DNA of 51,995 nt from Rhizobium sp. Q54. GTDB taxonomy: Bacteria > Pseudomonadota > Alphaproteobacteria > Rhizobiales > Xanthobacteraceae. Made by a program: the position numbers and the translations under genes. The stretch is from contig CAMBQQ010000015.1 of assembly GCA_945870035.1 (NCBI GenBank), forward strand, positions 1 to 51,995, in the 5' to 3' direction. Below are positions 26,486 through 36,465 of the stretch, piece by piece. The stretch's first letter is position 1. Every line of letters starts with the position of its first letter. The notes beneath the pieces are model-generated. The model was given only the letters and a program-made list of their open reading frames with translations, was not told the origin of the DNA and ran no database searches.

Positions 26486-26622
26486 CACCTCTCCCCGCAA
26501 GCGGGGAGAGGTCGACCGTCCGAGCGAAGCGAGGGCGGTCGGGTGAGGGGCCGTTTATTGTCGACGGCTGCAGAAAAATGCCCCTCACCCTAACCCTCTC
26601 CCCGTAAGGACGGGGAGAGGGA
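26486..26622. repeat. Dispersed palindromic repeat, family A copy 4
   Basis: CACCTCTCCCCGCAAGCGGGGAGAGGT at one end, CCTCTCCCCGTAAGGACGGGGAGAGG at the other, with GGGTGAGGGG/CCCCTCACCC pairing across the middle. Confidence 0.88.
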
Positions 26623-26665
26623 GAAGGACTCGCAACCGGCTGTCCCCACCCCTATGTGAAGGGTC

Positions 26666-26712
26666 TTGACATACCGCCCCGACGCCCTTATCCATGTAAA
26701 TGTTATTTACAT
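26666..26712 (+). promoter_or_regulatory. Promoter with overlapping TetR-type operator 2
   Basis: TTGACA at 26666-26671, 17 bases, then TATCCA at 26689-26694 form a good housekeeping-type promoter. Overlapping and following the -10 is a perfect inverted repeat ATGTAAAT-GTT-ATTTACAT (26694-26712). A repressor there would block transcription of the DUF2852 gene at 26730. The palindrome shares arms and spacing with the operator at 25785. Confidence 0.75.
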
Positions 26713-26729
26713 TCACACGAGGCTGACAC

Positions 26730-27173
26730 ATGCCAATCACCGCGAAGCTCGACGAATTCGGCAAGCCCGCCTGGATTGCCCTGACCGTCCTTGGGTTCAT
26801 GGCCTGGTGGCCGGTCGGCCTTGCAGTTCTCGCCTTTACAATTGGGAGTGGAAGAATGGGATGCGGATTCCGCGGCGGTCCTGACCGCTGGCAGCACAAG
26901 ATGGAACGCATGCAGTCGAAGATGGACTGGATGCGCAGCAAGATGAGCGGCGAAAACCCGGCCGGTTCGGCCTGGTCCAGCGCGCCGACCAGTGGGAATC
27001 GCGCCTTTGACGATTACCGCACCGAGACGCTGCGCCGGCTCGAGGATGAACAGCGCGAGTTCAAGGACTTCCTCGAGCGGTTGCGTTTCGCCAAGGACAA
27101 GACTGAGTTCGACGCCTTCATGGCCGAACGGCGCAACCGCCCGGAACAGGAAAGCCCCCAGCAGCAGAGCTGA
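26730..27173 (+). CDS. DUF2852 membrane-anchored protein
   Basis: A 147-residue protein of the DUF2852 family. One or two hydrophobic segments near the N-terminus (WIALTVLGFMAWWPVGLAVLAFTI, residues 15-38), then a Gly/Met/Trp-rich linker and a charged helical C-terminal part (FDDYRTETLRRLEDEQREFKDFLERLRFAKDKTEFDAFM). Topology suggests a cytoplasmic coiled coil anchored in the inner membrane. Function unknown; AzlD/phage-shock-like roles are speculation. Its promoter carries the TetR-type operator, so it is probably induced by that regulator's signal. Confidence 0.88.
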   Translation: MPITAKLDEFGKPAWIALTVLGFMAWWPVGLAVLAFTIGSGRMGCGFRGGPDRWQHKMERMQSKMDWMRSKMSGENPAGSAWSSAPTSGNRAFDDYRTETLRRLEDEQREFKDFLERLRFAKDKTEFDAFMAERRNRPEQESPQQQS

Positions 27174-27200
27174 ACGTTCTCATCGTCCATTCTGCGTGAG

Positions 27201-27232
27201 ACGGCCGTCGCCTTCCCCGAGGCGGCGGCCGT
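27201..27232 (+). terminator. Hairpin terminator, weak T-run
   Basis: A 12-bp stem ACGGCCGTCGCC/GGCGGCGGCCGT with one G-T pair and an 8-base loop, 27 bases after the DUF2852 stop. The following sequence (TGCGTTATTG) is only modestly T-rich. Confidence 0.6.
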
Positions 27233-27265
27233 TGCGTTATTGACTGCTGCTGGGCAATGACGCTG

Positions 27266-27284
27266 CTAACCAATCCTTAACCAT
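27266..27284 (+). promoter_or_regulatory. Putative CtrA box upstream of tolQ (CTAA-N7-TTAACCAT)
   Basis: CTAA-CCAATCC-TTAACCAT matches the CtrA consensus with one mismatch and keeps the TTAACCAT half. It lies about 166 bases before tolQ, pointing toward it. Confidence 0.55.
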
Positions 27285-27450
27285 AATCAGCGCTGTTTAA
27301 GGGACCAATACGGGTCATTGCCGGGCGCTTCGCGGCGTTTGCGCCCTCATTTGGCCAAGTTTAGCGGGAATTCCGTTCGGTCTGCCGAACGCGCCATTTA
27401 TTTTATCTACGCCAGCCGGCCTTGACCGGACAGCGCAAAGGACGTGCCCC

Positions 27451-28167
27451 ATGAATCCTGCCGAGGTGGCACAGCCGTTGCTCCCGCTCACATCCTCTGA
27501 CCTCTCGCTGTTCACGCTGTTCTGGCACGCCCACTGGATCGTTAAGCTGGTGATGGTCGGGCTGATGGTCTGCTCGGTCTGGGTCTGGGCGATCGCCATT
27601 GATAAGACCGTGCTCTACACGCGCTCGCGCAAATCCATGGACCGTTTCGAAACCGCGTTCTGGTCCGGCCAGTCGCTCGAGGAACTGTACCGGTCGCTGT
27701 CGTCGAAGCCGAACCATTCGATGGCGGCTCTCTTTGTCGCCGCGATGCGGGAATGGAAGCGCAGCTTCGAGGGCTCGCCGCAGAAGTCCTTCGCCGGGCT
27801 GCAAATGCGGATCGAGAAGGTGATGCAGGTCACCATCGCCCGCGAAATCGAGCGGCTCGAACGCCGCCTGCTGGTGCTGGCGACCGTTGGCTCGGCCGGG
27901 CCCTTTGTCGGCCTTTTCGGCACGGTCTGGGGCATTATGACCTCGTTCCAGTCGATCGCGGCGTCAAAAAACACGTCTTTGGCGGTGGTTGCGCCCGGTA
28001 TCGCCGAGGCGCTTTTTGCCACCGCGATCGGACTTGTCGCTGCCATTCCGGCGACAATTTTCTACAATAAGTTCGCCGGTGAAGTGAACAAGCAGGCGCA
28101 GCGGCTGGAAGGCTTCGCCGACGAATTCGCCGCGATCCTGTCGCGGCAAATCGACGAGCGCGGCTGA
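27451..28167 (+). CDS. tolQ: Tol-Pal proton channel subunit TolQ
   Basis: A 238-residue inner-membrane protein of the TolQ/ExbB/MotA family. The first helix is HWIVKLVMVGLMVCSVWVWAIAI (about residues 28-50), and the paired helices lie in LLVLATVGSAGPFVGLFGTVWGIMTSF and VVAPGIAEALFATAIGLVAAIPATIFYNKF. With TolR it uses the proton gradient to energise TolA, pulling the outer membrane inward at division. First gene of tolQRAB; a TTAACCAT-type box lies upstream. Confidence 0.97.
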   Translation: MNPAEVAQPLLPLTSSDLSLFTLFWHAHWIVKLVMVGLMVCSVWVWAIAIDKTVLYTRSRKSMDRFETAFWSGQSLEELYRSLSSKPNHSMAALFVAAMREWKRSFEGSPQKSFAGLQMRIEKVMQVTIAREIERLERRLLVLATVGSAGPFVGLFGTVWGIMTSFQSIAASKNTSLAVVAPGIAEALFATAIGLVAAIPATIFYNKFAGEVNKQAQRLEGFADEFAAILSRQIDERG

Positions 28168-28168
28168 G

Positions 28169-28240
28169 GCGCAAAAGGAAACGCGCATGATCCCGAAAAG
28201 TGGATACCGGTTTTCGGATCAGATCATGCGCAAAAGGAAA
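28169..28240. repeat. Family D 46-bp-type palindrome between tolQ and tolR, flanked by 13-bp direct repeats
   Basis: The palindrome GCGCATGATC...GATCATGCGC (28183-28231, inner CGAAAA/TTTTCG) lies between two copies of GCGCAAAAGGAAA at 28169-28181 and 28228-28240. The second copy provides the AAAGGAAA ribosome-binding region of tolR. A relative is at 30954-31000. Confidence 0.8.
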
Positions 28241-28246
28241 TAAATT

Positions 28247-28705
28247 ATGGCGGCGAATGCCGGAACACCGATGAGCGGCGGCGGCCGGAGACGGTCGCGC
28301 CAGCGGGTGATGAGCGAGATCAATGTCACGCCGATGGTGGACGTGATGTTGGTGCTGTTGATCATCTTCATGGTGTCGGCGCCGCTTCTCACCGTCGGCG
28401 TGCCGATCGACCTGCCGCAGAGCCAGGCCAAGTCCATCGACCAGGACAAGGAACCGCTGACCTTGTCGGTCAACGACAAGGGCAAGGTATTCCTGCAAAA
28501 CGACGAGATCGGCGTCGACGACCTGGTTGTGAAGCTGAGGGCCATTGCCGAGACGCGCGGCGGCAACGACGCGCGCATCTTCGTGCGCGGCGACAAGAAC
28601 GTGAACTACGGTGCGGTGATGGCGGTGATGGGCCGGCTGTCCGGCGCCGGTTTCAGCAAGGTCGCCTTGGTGACGGAATACGACACGGGTACAAAAGCGA
28701 AATAA
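28247..28705 (+). CDS. tolR: Tol-Pal proton channel subunit TolR
   Basis: A 152-residue TolR/ExbD protein. After a basic cytoplasmic start (RRRSRQRVMSEINVTPMVDV) comes one membrane helix (MLVLLIIFMVSAPLLTV) with the conserved proton-path Asp in VTPMVDVMLV, then a periplasmic domain (LSVNDKGKVFLQN...). It partners TolQ. Spacing from tolQ is enlarged by the inserted repeat; its TAA overlaps the tolA ATG by one base. Confidence 0.96.
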   Translation: MAANAGTPMSGGGRRRSRQRVMSEINVTPMVDVMLVLLIIFMVSAPLLTVGVPIDLPQSQAKSIDQDKEPLTLSVNDKGKVFLQNDEIGVDDLVVKLRAIAETRGGNDARIFVRGDKNVNYGAVMAVMGRLSGAGFSKVALVTEYDTGTKAK

Positions 28706-29589
28706 TGCAGATCAAGACGGCATCGGCGATTTCGACCGGGCTGCACGTTCTGGTGCTGGCCTGGGCGACTCTGTCGTTTTCCAGCAAGCCGTTCGAGACG
28801 ACACCGGCTGAATCGCTGCCGGTCGATATCATCAGCGAAAAGCAATTCTCGGAACTGACCAAAGGGCAGAAGGACACGCCGAAGCCGGTCGAGGCGCCAA
28901 AGCCCGTGGTCGAAAAGATTGCCGAGGAACCGCCGAAGCCGGTCGAGGAAATCAAACCGAAGATCGACGAGAAACGGGAAGTCGCACCGAACAAGGAAGC
29001 GAAGCTGGAAGCGCCGCCGCCGGACCCGATCGCCGAAAAGCTTAAACCCCAGGAAAAGCCGCCTGAGAAGATGTCGGAAAACGCCAATCCAACGCCGTTG
29101 CCGCCGCGCAAGCCGCCGCCGCCGAAGCCGCCGCAGAAACAGCCCGAGTTCAATCCGGACAAGATCGCGGCTTTGCTCGACAAGCGCGATCCGACGCGGA
29201 AATCCGTCACCGGCGCCGAAATCAATTCGACGCCGACTTTAGGCGCGGCCTCGGGCGCCGCCGCGCAACTGTCGCAGTCGGAGATCGACGCCCTGCGCGC
29301 CAGGCTTTATGCGCTGTGGAATCCGCCGGCCGGCGCCCAGGATGCCGGCCAGGTGCAGATCATGATCCGCATCCGGTTCAAGCGTGACGGCACGCTGGCG
29401 ACCGGTCCGCAGGTGATTACCAGCGGCAACGGCCCGGTCTTCAATGCCATGCGCGACAGCGCCGTGCGCGCGGTTCTGGTCGGCCAGCCTTATACGATGC
29501 TGCGTCCGCAGACTTATGAGATGTGGCAGGAAATCGATTTCGTATTCGACAGCAGCAAAATGTACAGCGACCTTCCGGTGAGACGATAA
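28705..29589 (+). CDS. tolA: TolA-like envelope-spanning protein
   Basis: A 294-residue protein with one N-terminal membrane helix (about residues 7-24), a Pro/Lys/Glu-rich periplasmic spacer ([24 protein letters not shown]..., [12 protein letters not shown]) and a C-terminal TonB/TolA-like domain ([22 protein letters not shown]...[14 protein letters not shown]). The spacer is Pro-rich rather than the long Ala/Lys helix of E. coli TolA, as often in alphaproteobacteria. Overlapping starts and stops couple it to tolR and tolB (TAATG at both ends). Confidence 0.92.
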   Translation: MQIKTASAISTGLHVLVLAWATLSFSSKPFETTPAESLPVDIISEKQFSELTKGQKDTPKPVEAPKPVVEKIAEEPPKPVEEIKPKIDEKREVAPNKEAKLEAPPPDPIAEKLKPQEKPPEKMSENANPTPLPPRKPPPPKPPQKQPEFNPDKIAALLDKRDPTRKSVTGAEINSTPTLGAASGAAAQLSQSEIDALRARLYALWNPPAGAQDAGQVQIMIRIRFKRDGTLATGPQVITSGNGPVFNAMRDSAVRAVLVGQPYTMLRPQTYEMWQEIDFVFDSSKMYSDLPVRR

Positions 29590-30932
29590 TGATCGATAAC
29601 CAGTTCGTTTTTAATCGCCGCCGGCTTCTGGTCGGCGCCGGTGCTGGCGCTCTCGCCGGTTCATTGCCGATCCTGATGCCGCGCAAAGCCGGCGCTGCCT
29701 TGCGCGTCGAAATCACGCAAGGCAATCCGCAGCCGATGCCGATCGCGCTGTCCGAATTCGTCGCCGGTTCGCCGGCCGAGACCGATATCGCGCGCACCGT
29801 CACTGCGATCATCACCAGCAACCTGCAGCGCAGCGGGCTGTTCGCGCCGATCAATCCGGCCGCCTTCACCGAGAAGATCACCAATTCCGATGCGGTGCCG
29901 CGCTTCGCCGACTGGCGCGTCATCAACGCGCAGGCGCTGGTGACCGGCCGGATGACAAGGCAGGCCGACGGACGCCTGAAAGCCGAATTCCGTTTGTGGG
30001 ACGTGTTCGCCGGCCAGCAGCTCGACGGCAAGCAGTATTTTACCACGCCGGACAATGCGCGGCGCATCGCGCACATTATTTCGGACGCGATCTACCAGAC
30101 GCTGACCGGCGAGAAGGGCTATTTCGACAGCCGCATCTTGTTCGTCGATGAGACCGGGCCGAAGGAACGGCGCATCAAGCGTCTCGCCATCATGGACCAG
30201 GACGGCGCCGGCACGCGCTATCTGACGCGCGGCGACGATCTGGTGCTGACGCCGCGATTCAATCCTTCGACGCAAGAGATCACCTATATGTCCTACGGAC
30301 AGGCCGATCCGCGCGTCTATCTACTCAACATCGAAACCGGACAGCGCGAGATCGTCGGCAATTTCCCCGGCATGACGTTTGCGCCGCGGTTCTCGTCGGA
30401 CGGCCAGCGCATCATCATGAGTTTGCAGCAGGGGCCGAACTCGAACCTGTTCGTCATGGATTTGCGCTCGAAGCAAACGACACGGCTCACCGACACGCCG
30501 GCAATCGACACCGGCCCCTGCTATTCGCCGGACGGCCGGTACATCTGCTTCGAGAGCGACCGCGGCGGCAGCCAGCAGATCTATGTGATGGCGGCGACCG
30601 GCGGACCGGCGCAGCGCATCTCGTTCGGCGAAGGCAATCACTCGACGCCGGTGTGGTCGCCGCGCGGCGATTTCATCGCCTTCACCGGCCAGGCGCGCGG
30701 CCAGTTCTCGATCGGTGTCCTCAAGCCGGACGGTTCGGGCGAACGCCTGCTGACATCGGGCTTTCACAATGAAGGCCCAACCTTCGCGCCGAACGGCCGC
30801 GTGCTGATGTTCTTCCGTGAGCAGGGCGCCGGCCCGTCGCTTTATACGATCGACATCACCGGCCGGAACGAATTGAAAGTTCCGACGCCTTCTTTGGCCT
30901 CCGATCCGGCGTGGTCGCCTTTATTGTCGTAA
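29589..30932 (+). CDS. tolB: Tol-Pal beta-propeller protein TolB
   Basis: A 447-residue periplasmic protein. The N-terminal domain ([20 protein letters not shown]) is followed by a six-bladed WD40-like propeller with TolB repeats such as [37 protein letters not shown] and [20 protein letters not shown]. TolB docks to Pal. The ATG at 29589 overlaps the tolA stop. The signal sequence reads [16 protein letters not shown], a twin-arginine-like motif rather than a plain Sec signal. Confidence 0.96.
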   Translation: MIDNQFVFNRRRLLVGAGAGALAGSLPILMPRKAGAALRVEITQGNPQPMPIALSEFVAGSPAETDIARTVTAIITSNLQRSGLFAPINPAAFTEKITNSDAVPRFADWRVINAQALVTGRMTRQADGRLKAEFRLWDVFAGQQLDGKQYFTTPDNARRIAHIISDAIYQTLTGEKGYFDSRILFVDETGPKERRIKRLAIMDQDGAGTRYLTRGDDLVLTPRFNPSTQEITYMSYGQADPRVYLLNIETGQREIVGNFPGMTFAPRFSSDGQRIIMSLQQGPNSNLFVMDLRSKQTTRLTDTPAIDTGPCYSPDGRYICFESDRGGSQQIYVMAATGGPAQRISFGEGNHSTPVWSPRGDFIAFTGQARGQFSIGVLKPDGSGERLLTSGFHNEGPTFAPNGRVLMFFREQGAGPSLYTIDITGRNELKVPTPSLASDPAWSPLLS

Positions 30933-30953
30933 TCGCCGCCATTGTCGTATCAC

Positions 30954-31000
30954 CGCATGATCTCGAAAAGTGGGAACCGGTTTTCGGGCAAGATCATGCG
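30954..31000. repeat. Family D palindrome, second copy (tolB-pal gap)
   Basis: CGCATGATCTCGAAAA...TTTTCGGGCAAGATCATGCG, the same 46-bp-type palindrome as between tolQ and tolR. No flanking direct repeat is obvious here. Confidence 0.8.
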
Positions 31001-31016
31001 TCTCAGCAATGCCTTA

Positions 31017-31035
31017 TTCACCGGCTCTTAACCAT
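31017..31035 (+). promoter_or_regulatory. Putative CtrA box upstream of pal (TTCA-N7-TTAACCAT)
   Basis: TTCA-CCGGCTC-TTAACCAT, one mismatch to the CtrA consensus, about 172 bases before the pal start and pointing to it. Distance to the gene is nearly the same as for tolQ. Confidence 0.5.
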
Positions 31036-31083
31036 GAGCGACGGATTAGCGTAGTCGATCGCCTTTAACGGGCTTTCGCAAGG

Positions 31084-31103
31084 TTCCATCAAGGTTGATG
31101 GAA
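31084..31103. promoter_or_regulatory. Perfect inverted repeat in the pal leader
   Basis: TTCCATCAA-GG-TTGATGGAA, arms of 9 bases with a 2-base centre, 104 bases before the pal ATG. It could be an operator; a 2-base loop is too tight for a simple RNA hairpin. No matching family recognised. Confidence 0.5.
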
Positions 31104-31207
31104 GGTTCGCTTAACCAAGGCGCTGGTAAACGTGAACCTGACGCATGGCGGGTGAAAGTCATGTGGCGCGCAGGTTTCAAATTCGGTGCGCGAGGATGGA
31201 GTGACAG

Positions 31208-31708
31208 ATGATCGAAATCGGGAAATTTCTGCGCAATGCGCGCCTCGTCGCCGTGCTGGCCACGGCATTGGCGATGTCGGCTTGCGCCAATCAGGCGGCT
31301 GACACCGCGGGTGGCGCTGGCGGCGCCGGTTCGGCATCGACGCCGGGCAGCCAGCAGGACTTCGTCGTCAATGTCGGCGATCGCGTGTTCTTCGAGACCG
31401 ACCAGACCGAATTGACTTCGCTCGGCCGCGCCACGCTCGACAAGCAGGCGCAGTGGCTGACCAATTACAGCCAGTACTCTTTCACCATCGAAGGGCACGC
31501 CGACGAACGCGGCACGCGTGAATACAACATTGCGCTCGGCGCCCGCCGCGCCCAGTCGACCCGCGACTACCTGATTTCGCGCGGCATCCAGGCGGCGCGC
31601 ATCAAGACCATCTCCTATGGCAAGGAACGTCCGGTCGCGGTCTGCAATGACATTTCATGCTGGTCGCAGAACCGCCGCGCGGTCACGGTGCTCAACGCGG
31701 GTTCGTAA
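31208..31708 (+). CDS. pal: Peptidoglycan-associated lipoprotein Pal
   Basis: A 166-residue outer-membrane lipoprotein. The lipobox is LAMSAC with Cys26 as the lipid-modified residue. A Gly/Ala linker leads to the OmpA-type domain, with DRVFFETDQTELT and the peptidoglycan-binding TIEGHADERGTREYNIALGARRA. Pal binds the cell wall and TolB. It has its own 275-base upstream region, containing a family D repeat and a TTAACCAT-type box, so it probably has an independent promoter. Confidence 0.97.
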   Translation: MIEIGKFLRNARLVAVLATALAMSACANQAADTAGGAGGAGSASTPGSQQDFVVNVGDRVFFETDQTELTSLGRATLDKQAQWLTNYSQYSFTIEGHADERGTREYNIALGARRAQSTRDYLISRGIQAARIKTISYGKERPVAVCNDISCWSQNRRAVTVLNAGS

Positions 31709-31741
31709 CGCACTGCTGCGTTCGCGATATCCAAGAATGTG

Positions 31742-31766
31742 TCATGGCCGGGCTTGTCCCGGCCAT
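31742..31766. repeat. Short palindromic repeat, family G
   Basis: TCATGGCCGGG-CTTGT-CCCGGCCAT, 33 bases after pal. May act as a hairpin at the end of the pal message. The rest of the 210-base gap to cpoB shows nothing recognisable. Confidence 0.6.
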
Positions 31767-31918
31767 CTCGCTTAGCAGGGCCGTGCGTCCCGTGCAGGGA
31801 CGACCCGGACAGGCATGGCTATGGCATCGAATTTGGCCTAAAGCGCATGCATTCAGTCACAATTCCGACACCGGCGATCTTATGCTAACAAAAACCCGGC
31901 AACCGGATTCAATCTCAC

Positions 31919-33052
31919 ATGACGCGACGTAGATCTCTCCGCAGCGCACTTGCCGCGCTTCCCGTGATGCTTCTCGCCGGCACGGCTCTGGCGCAAGACC
32001 GCGGTCCCGGCTTTCTCGATAACCTGTTCTCGCGCGGCGAGGGGCAGAACACGCCAGCGCAGCAGGGCCGTGGCGGCGGCGCGCCGCAGCCAGTGGACCC
32101 AAGCGATCCGGCCGAACTCACCGTGCGGCTCGACCGGCTGGAAAATGCGCTGCGCCAGCTGACCGGCACCATCGAGCAATTGCAGTACCGCAACCAGCAG
32201 ATTGAGCAGCAGGTGCGCGGCCTGTCGCAAATGGGAGGCAATGCTGCGCCGCCGGCATCCGGCGCGGCGCCTGCTTTGCCGCCGCGCGCCACGCCGCCGG
32301 CCGGGCAGATTCCGGTGGCGCCTGGCGGACCCTCGGGCCGCCGCTCCGACGTGTTCGATCCGTCGCAGCAGCCGGAAACGCCGGGCGCGCCGCGCACGCT
32401 CGGCAGCCTGTCGTCGAATGGTACTGCCATCGCCAACGAAGCGCCGATCGGCGCGCCGGGCGGCCGCGACGCCGGTGCGCCGCTTGATCTTTCAACCTTG
32501 TCCGGCAACCAACCGGTGCAGCCGTCGATCGTCGCGCCGGAGCAGCCCACGAATAATGCGCGCGCCGCCGCGACCATGGCGTCGGCACCGAATGTTGCGC
32601 CGACCAATGCGCAGCCGCCGCGCGCCGCTGCGCCTGCGCCCGGCACGCTGGCGACGCTGCCGCCGTCGTCCTCGCCGCAGGACGAGTACGATCTGGCTTA
32701 CGGCTACATGCTGCGCAAGGATTACGCTTTGGCCGAACAGGCCTTCCGCGATTTCCTGAAGAAACATCCGAACGAGCGTTTGCAGCCCGATGCGCAGTAT
32801 TGGCTGGGCGAAAGCCTGTACCAGCGCCAGCGCTATCGCGACGCCGCCGAATCCTTCCTCGCGGTCTCGACCAAGCATGAACGCGCCGGCAAGGCGCCGG
32901 ATTCATTGCTGCGTCTCGGCCAGTCGCTCGCCGCGCTCAATCAGAAGGAAGCCGCCTGCGCGACTTTGAGCGAAGTCGGCCGTAAATATCCGAAAGCATC
33001 GTCCAGCGTGAAGCGGGGTGTTGCGCAGGAAATCAAGCGTGCGAAATGCTGA
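31919..33052 (+). CDS. cpoB: Cell division coordinator CpoB (YbgF)
   Basis: A 377-residue periplasmic protein. Signal peptide to about residue 25 (LPVMLLAGTALAQ), a coiled coil (ELTVRLDRLENALRQLTGTIEQLQ, about 66-101), a long Pro/Ala-rich disordered linker, then a TPR domain from about residue 253 (DEYDLAYGYMLRKDYALAEQAF...). CpoB binds TolA and coordinates outer-membrane constriction with septal wall synthesis. The linker is much longer than in E. coli CpoB. Confidence 0.93.
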   Translation: MTRRRSLRSALAALPVMLLAGTALAQDRGPGFLDNLFSRGEGQNTPAQQGRGGGAPQPVDPSDPAELTVRLDRLENALRQLTGTIEQLQYRNQQIEQQVRGLSQMGGNAAPPASGAAPALPPRATPPAGQIPVAPGGPSGRRSDVFDPSQQPETPGAPRTLGSLSSNGTAIANEAPIGAPGGRDAGAPLDLSTLSGNQPVQPSIVAPEQPTNNARAAATMASAPNVAPTNAQPPRAAAPAPGTLATLPPSSSPQDEYDLAYGYMLRKDYALAEQAFRDFLKKHPNERLQPDAQYWLGESLYQRQRYRDAAESFLAVSTKHERAGKAPDSLLRLGQSLAALNQKEAACATLSEVGRKYPKASSSVKRGVAQEIKRAKC

Positions 33053-33073
33053 GCGCCGGGGCATGATAGCTTC

Positions 33074-34165
33074 ATGCCAACGCCTCAAGCTTTAAGCGTC
33101 AGCGCGGCGGAAGCCGATGCGCTTTTCTCCGATCTGACCGATGCCAAGACTTTGGTGCTCGCCGTGTCCGGCGGGCCGGATTCGACGGCGTTGATGGTGC
33201 TGGCAGTGCGCTGGGCGAAGTCGCTCAAGCGCGCGCCGGTGTTGACCGCCGTCACCATCGACCACGGACTGCGCAAAGAATCGAAACGCGAAGCGCTCGA
33301 TGTCGCGCGGCTGGCGAAACAGCTCGGCATCGCGCACCGCATTTTGCGCTGGACCGGCAAGAAGCCGAAAACCGGATTGCCGCAGGCGGCGCGCATTGCG
33401 CGCTATCGTCTGCTTGGCGAAACCGCGCGAAAGCTAAGCGCCTCGCATGTGCTGACCGCGCATACGCGCGACGACCAGGCCGAGACGGTGCTCATCCGCC
33501 TGTTGCGCGGCAGCGGCCTGACGGGGGTGTCGGCGATGGCGCGAACGTCGCCACTAGCAGGCTGCGGCGGAATTTCACTCGTTCGCCCTTTGCTCGATAT
33601 TCCGAAGGCGCGACTGATCGCCACACTGGAAGCGCAGAATATCCCGTTTGCCGACGATCCCAGCAACCGCGATGCGAAATTCACCCGCGCGCGCTTGCGC
33701 GGCCTGATGCCCCAATTGGCCGGCGAGGGGCTCGACGCCGGCCGTCTGGCGCTGCTGGCACGGCGGCTGGGCCGGGCGGAGGCGGCGCTGGCGGCAATGA
33801 GCGCAGACGCTGAGGACAGGCTGAGCGTTAAATCCAGGCCGGGGACTGTGGCCTTCGACCGCGCAGAATACGGCTCAATGCCTGACGAAATCGGCCTGCG
33901 CCTGCTGGGCCGGGCGATTTCTGCCCTTGGCAATGAGGGCCCTGTGGAATTGGCCAAGCTGGAAGCCCTGAAAACCGCCCTCGATGCTGCCGAAAATACC
34001 GGCAAAACCTTCCGTCGTAGCCTCGCCGGCGCCATTGTGACGCTGACCGGCGGCGAAAGTGGCGGTAAAATCGTGATCGAACGGGCGCCGGCGCGCCGCG
34101 CTACCCGGCCAAAAGCCTTAACCAAAGCCCGACGGTCCCGCGCCAGGCGCGCGAAAACGCGCTAG
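33074..34165 (+). CDS. tilS: tRNA(Ile)-lysidine synthetase TilS
   Basis: A 363-residue enzyme that modifies the CAU anticodon of tRNA-Ile to lysidine, so that it reads AUA. The PP-loop ATP motif is SGGPDS at residues 32-37; further blocks are TAVTIDHGLR, NRD-containing DDPSNRDAKFTRARLR, and HTRDDQAETVLIRLLRGSG. The C-terminus ends in a strongly basic stretch. It lies between cpoB and ftsH, a standard alphaproteobacterial order. Confidence 0.95.
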   Translation: MPTPQALSVSAAEADALFSDLTDAKTLVLAVSGGPDSTALMVLAVRWAKSLKRAPVLTAVTIDHGLRKESKREALDVARLAKQLGIAHRILRWTGKKPKTGLPQAARIARYRLLGETARKLSASHVLTAHTRDDQAETVLIRLLRGSGLTGVSAMARTSPLAGCGGISLVRPLLDIPKARLIATLEAQNIPFADDPSNRDAKFTRARLRGLMPQLAGEGLDAGRLALLARRLGRAEAALAAMSADAEDRLSVKSRPGTVAFDRAEYGSMPDEIGLRLLGRAISALGNEGPVELAKLEALKTALDAAENTGKTFRRSLAGAIVTLTGGESGGKIVIERAPARRATRPKALTKARRSRARRAKTR

Positions 34166-34313
34166 AATATCTGGGATTCGAGCCCTTTCCATGCGGGCTT
34201 GCGGTGCCTACATTGGCTTCGGGATGAACGACTAAGACCCCGAGCTAATCGGCAAATCACGCGAACAGACAAGGGCCGCTGGCGCCATGCGCGCCGCGGA
34301 GTAGGAACGCTCC

Positions 34314-36239
<1,926 letters not shown>

Positions 36240-36258
36240 AGCGCCTCGCAACGACTTA

Positions 36259-36290
36259 AAACGCCCGCCGCATGGCGGGCGTTTGTTTTT
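36259..36290 (+). terminator. Rho-independent terminator after ftsH
   Basis: Stem ACGCCCGCC/GGCGGGCGT (36261-36282) with a GCAT loop, preceded by AAAA and followed by TTGTTTTTG. Confidence 0.92.
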
Positions 36291-36334
36291 GTGGCTTCCC
36301 CATCTGCCGTGGCTGAGTTAAGCGAACCTATCTC

Positions 36335-36451
36335 CGTCATCCTGAGGTGCGAGTGTGTTTTTACACGCGAGCCTCGAAGGAAGGACGGCCATCGGATTTG
36401 CGGGCCATCGCCCTTCGCGGCCCGGCTGCGCCGGGCACTTCAGGGTGACGG
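36335..36451. repeat. Dispersed palindromic repeat, family B copy 3
   Basis: Starts CGTCATCCTGAGGTGCGAG, passes GCCTCGAAGGA, GCCCTTCGCGGC and GGCTGCGCCGGG, and ends CACTTCAGGGTGACGG. It occupies the gap between the ftsH terminator and azlC. Confidence 0.82.
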
Positions 36452-36465
36452 ATTTTTGGACGGTC

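Noticed and set aside
14739-34220. Shared 11-mer GCCTACATTGG in the 6S RNA region (about 14731) and the ftsH leader (about 34206)
   Set aside because: The sequences around it do not match and no structure is shared; likely chance.
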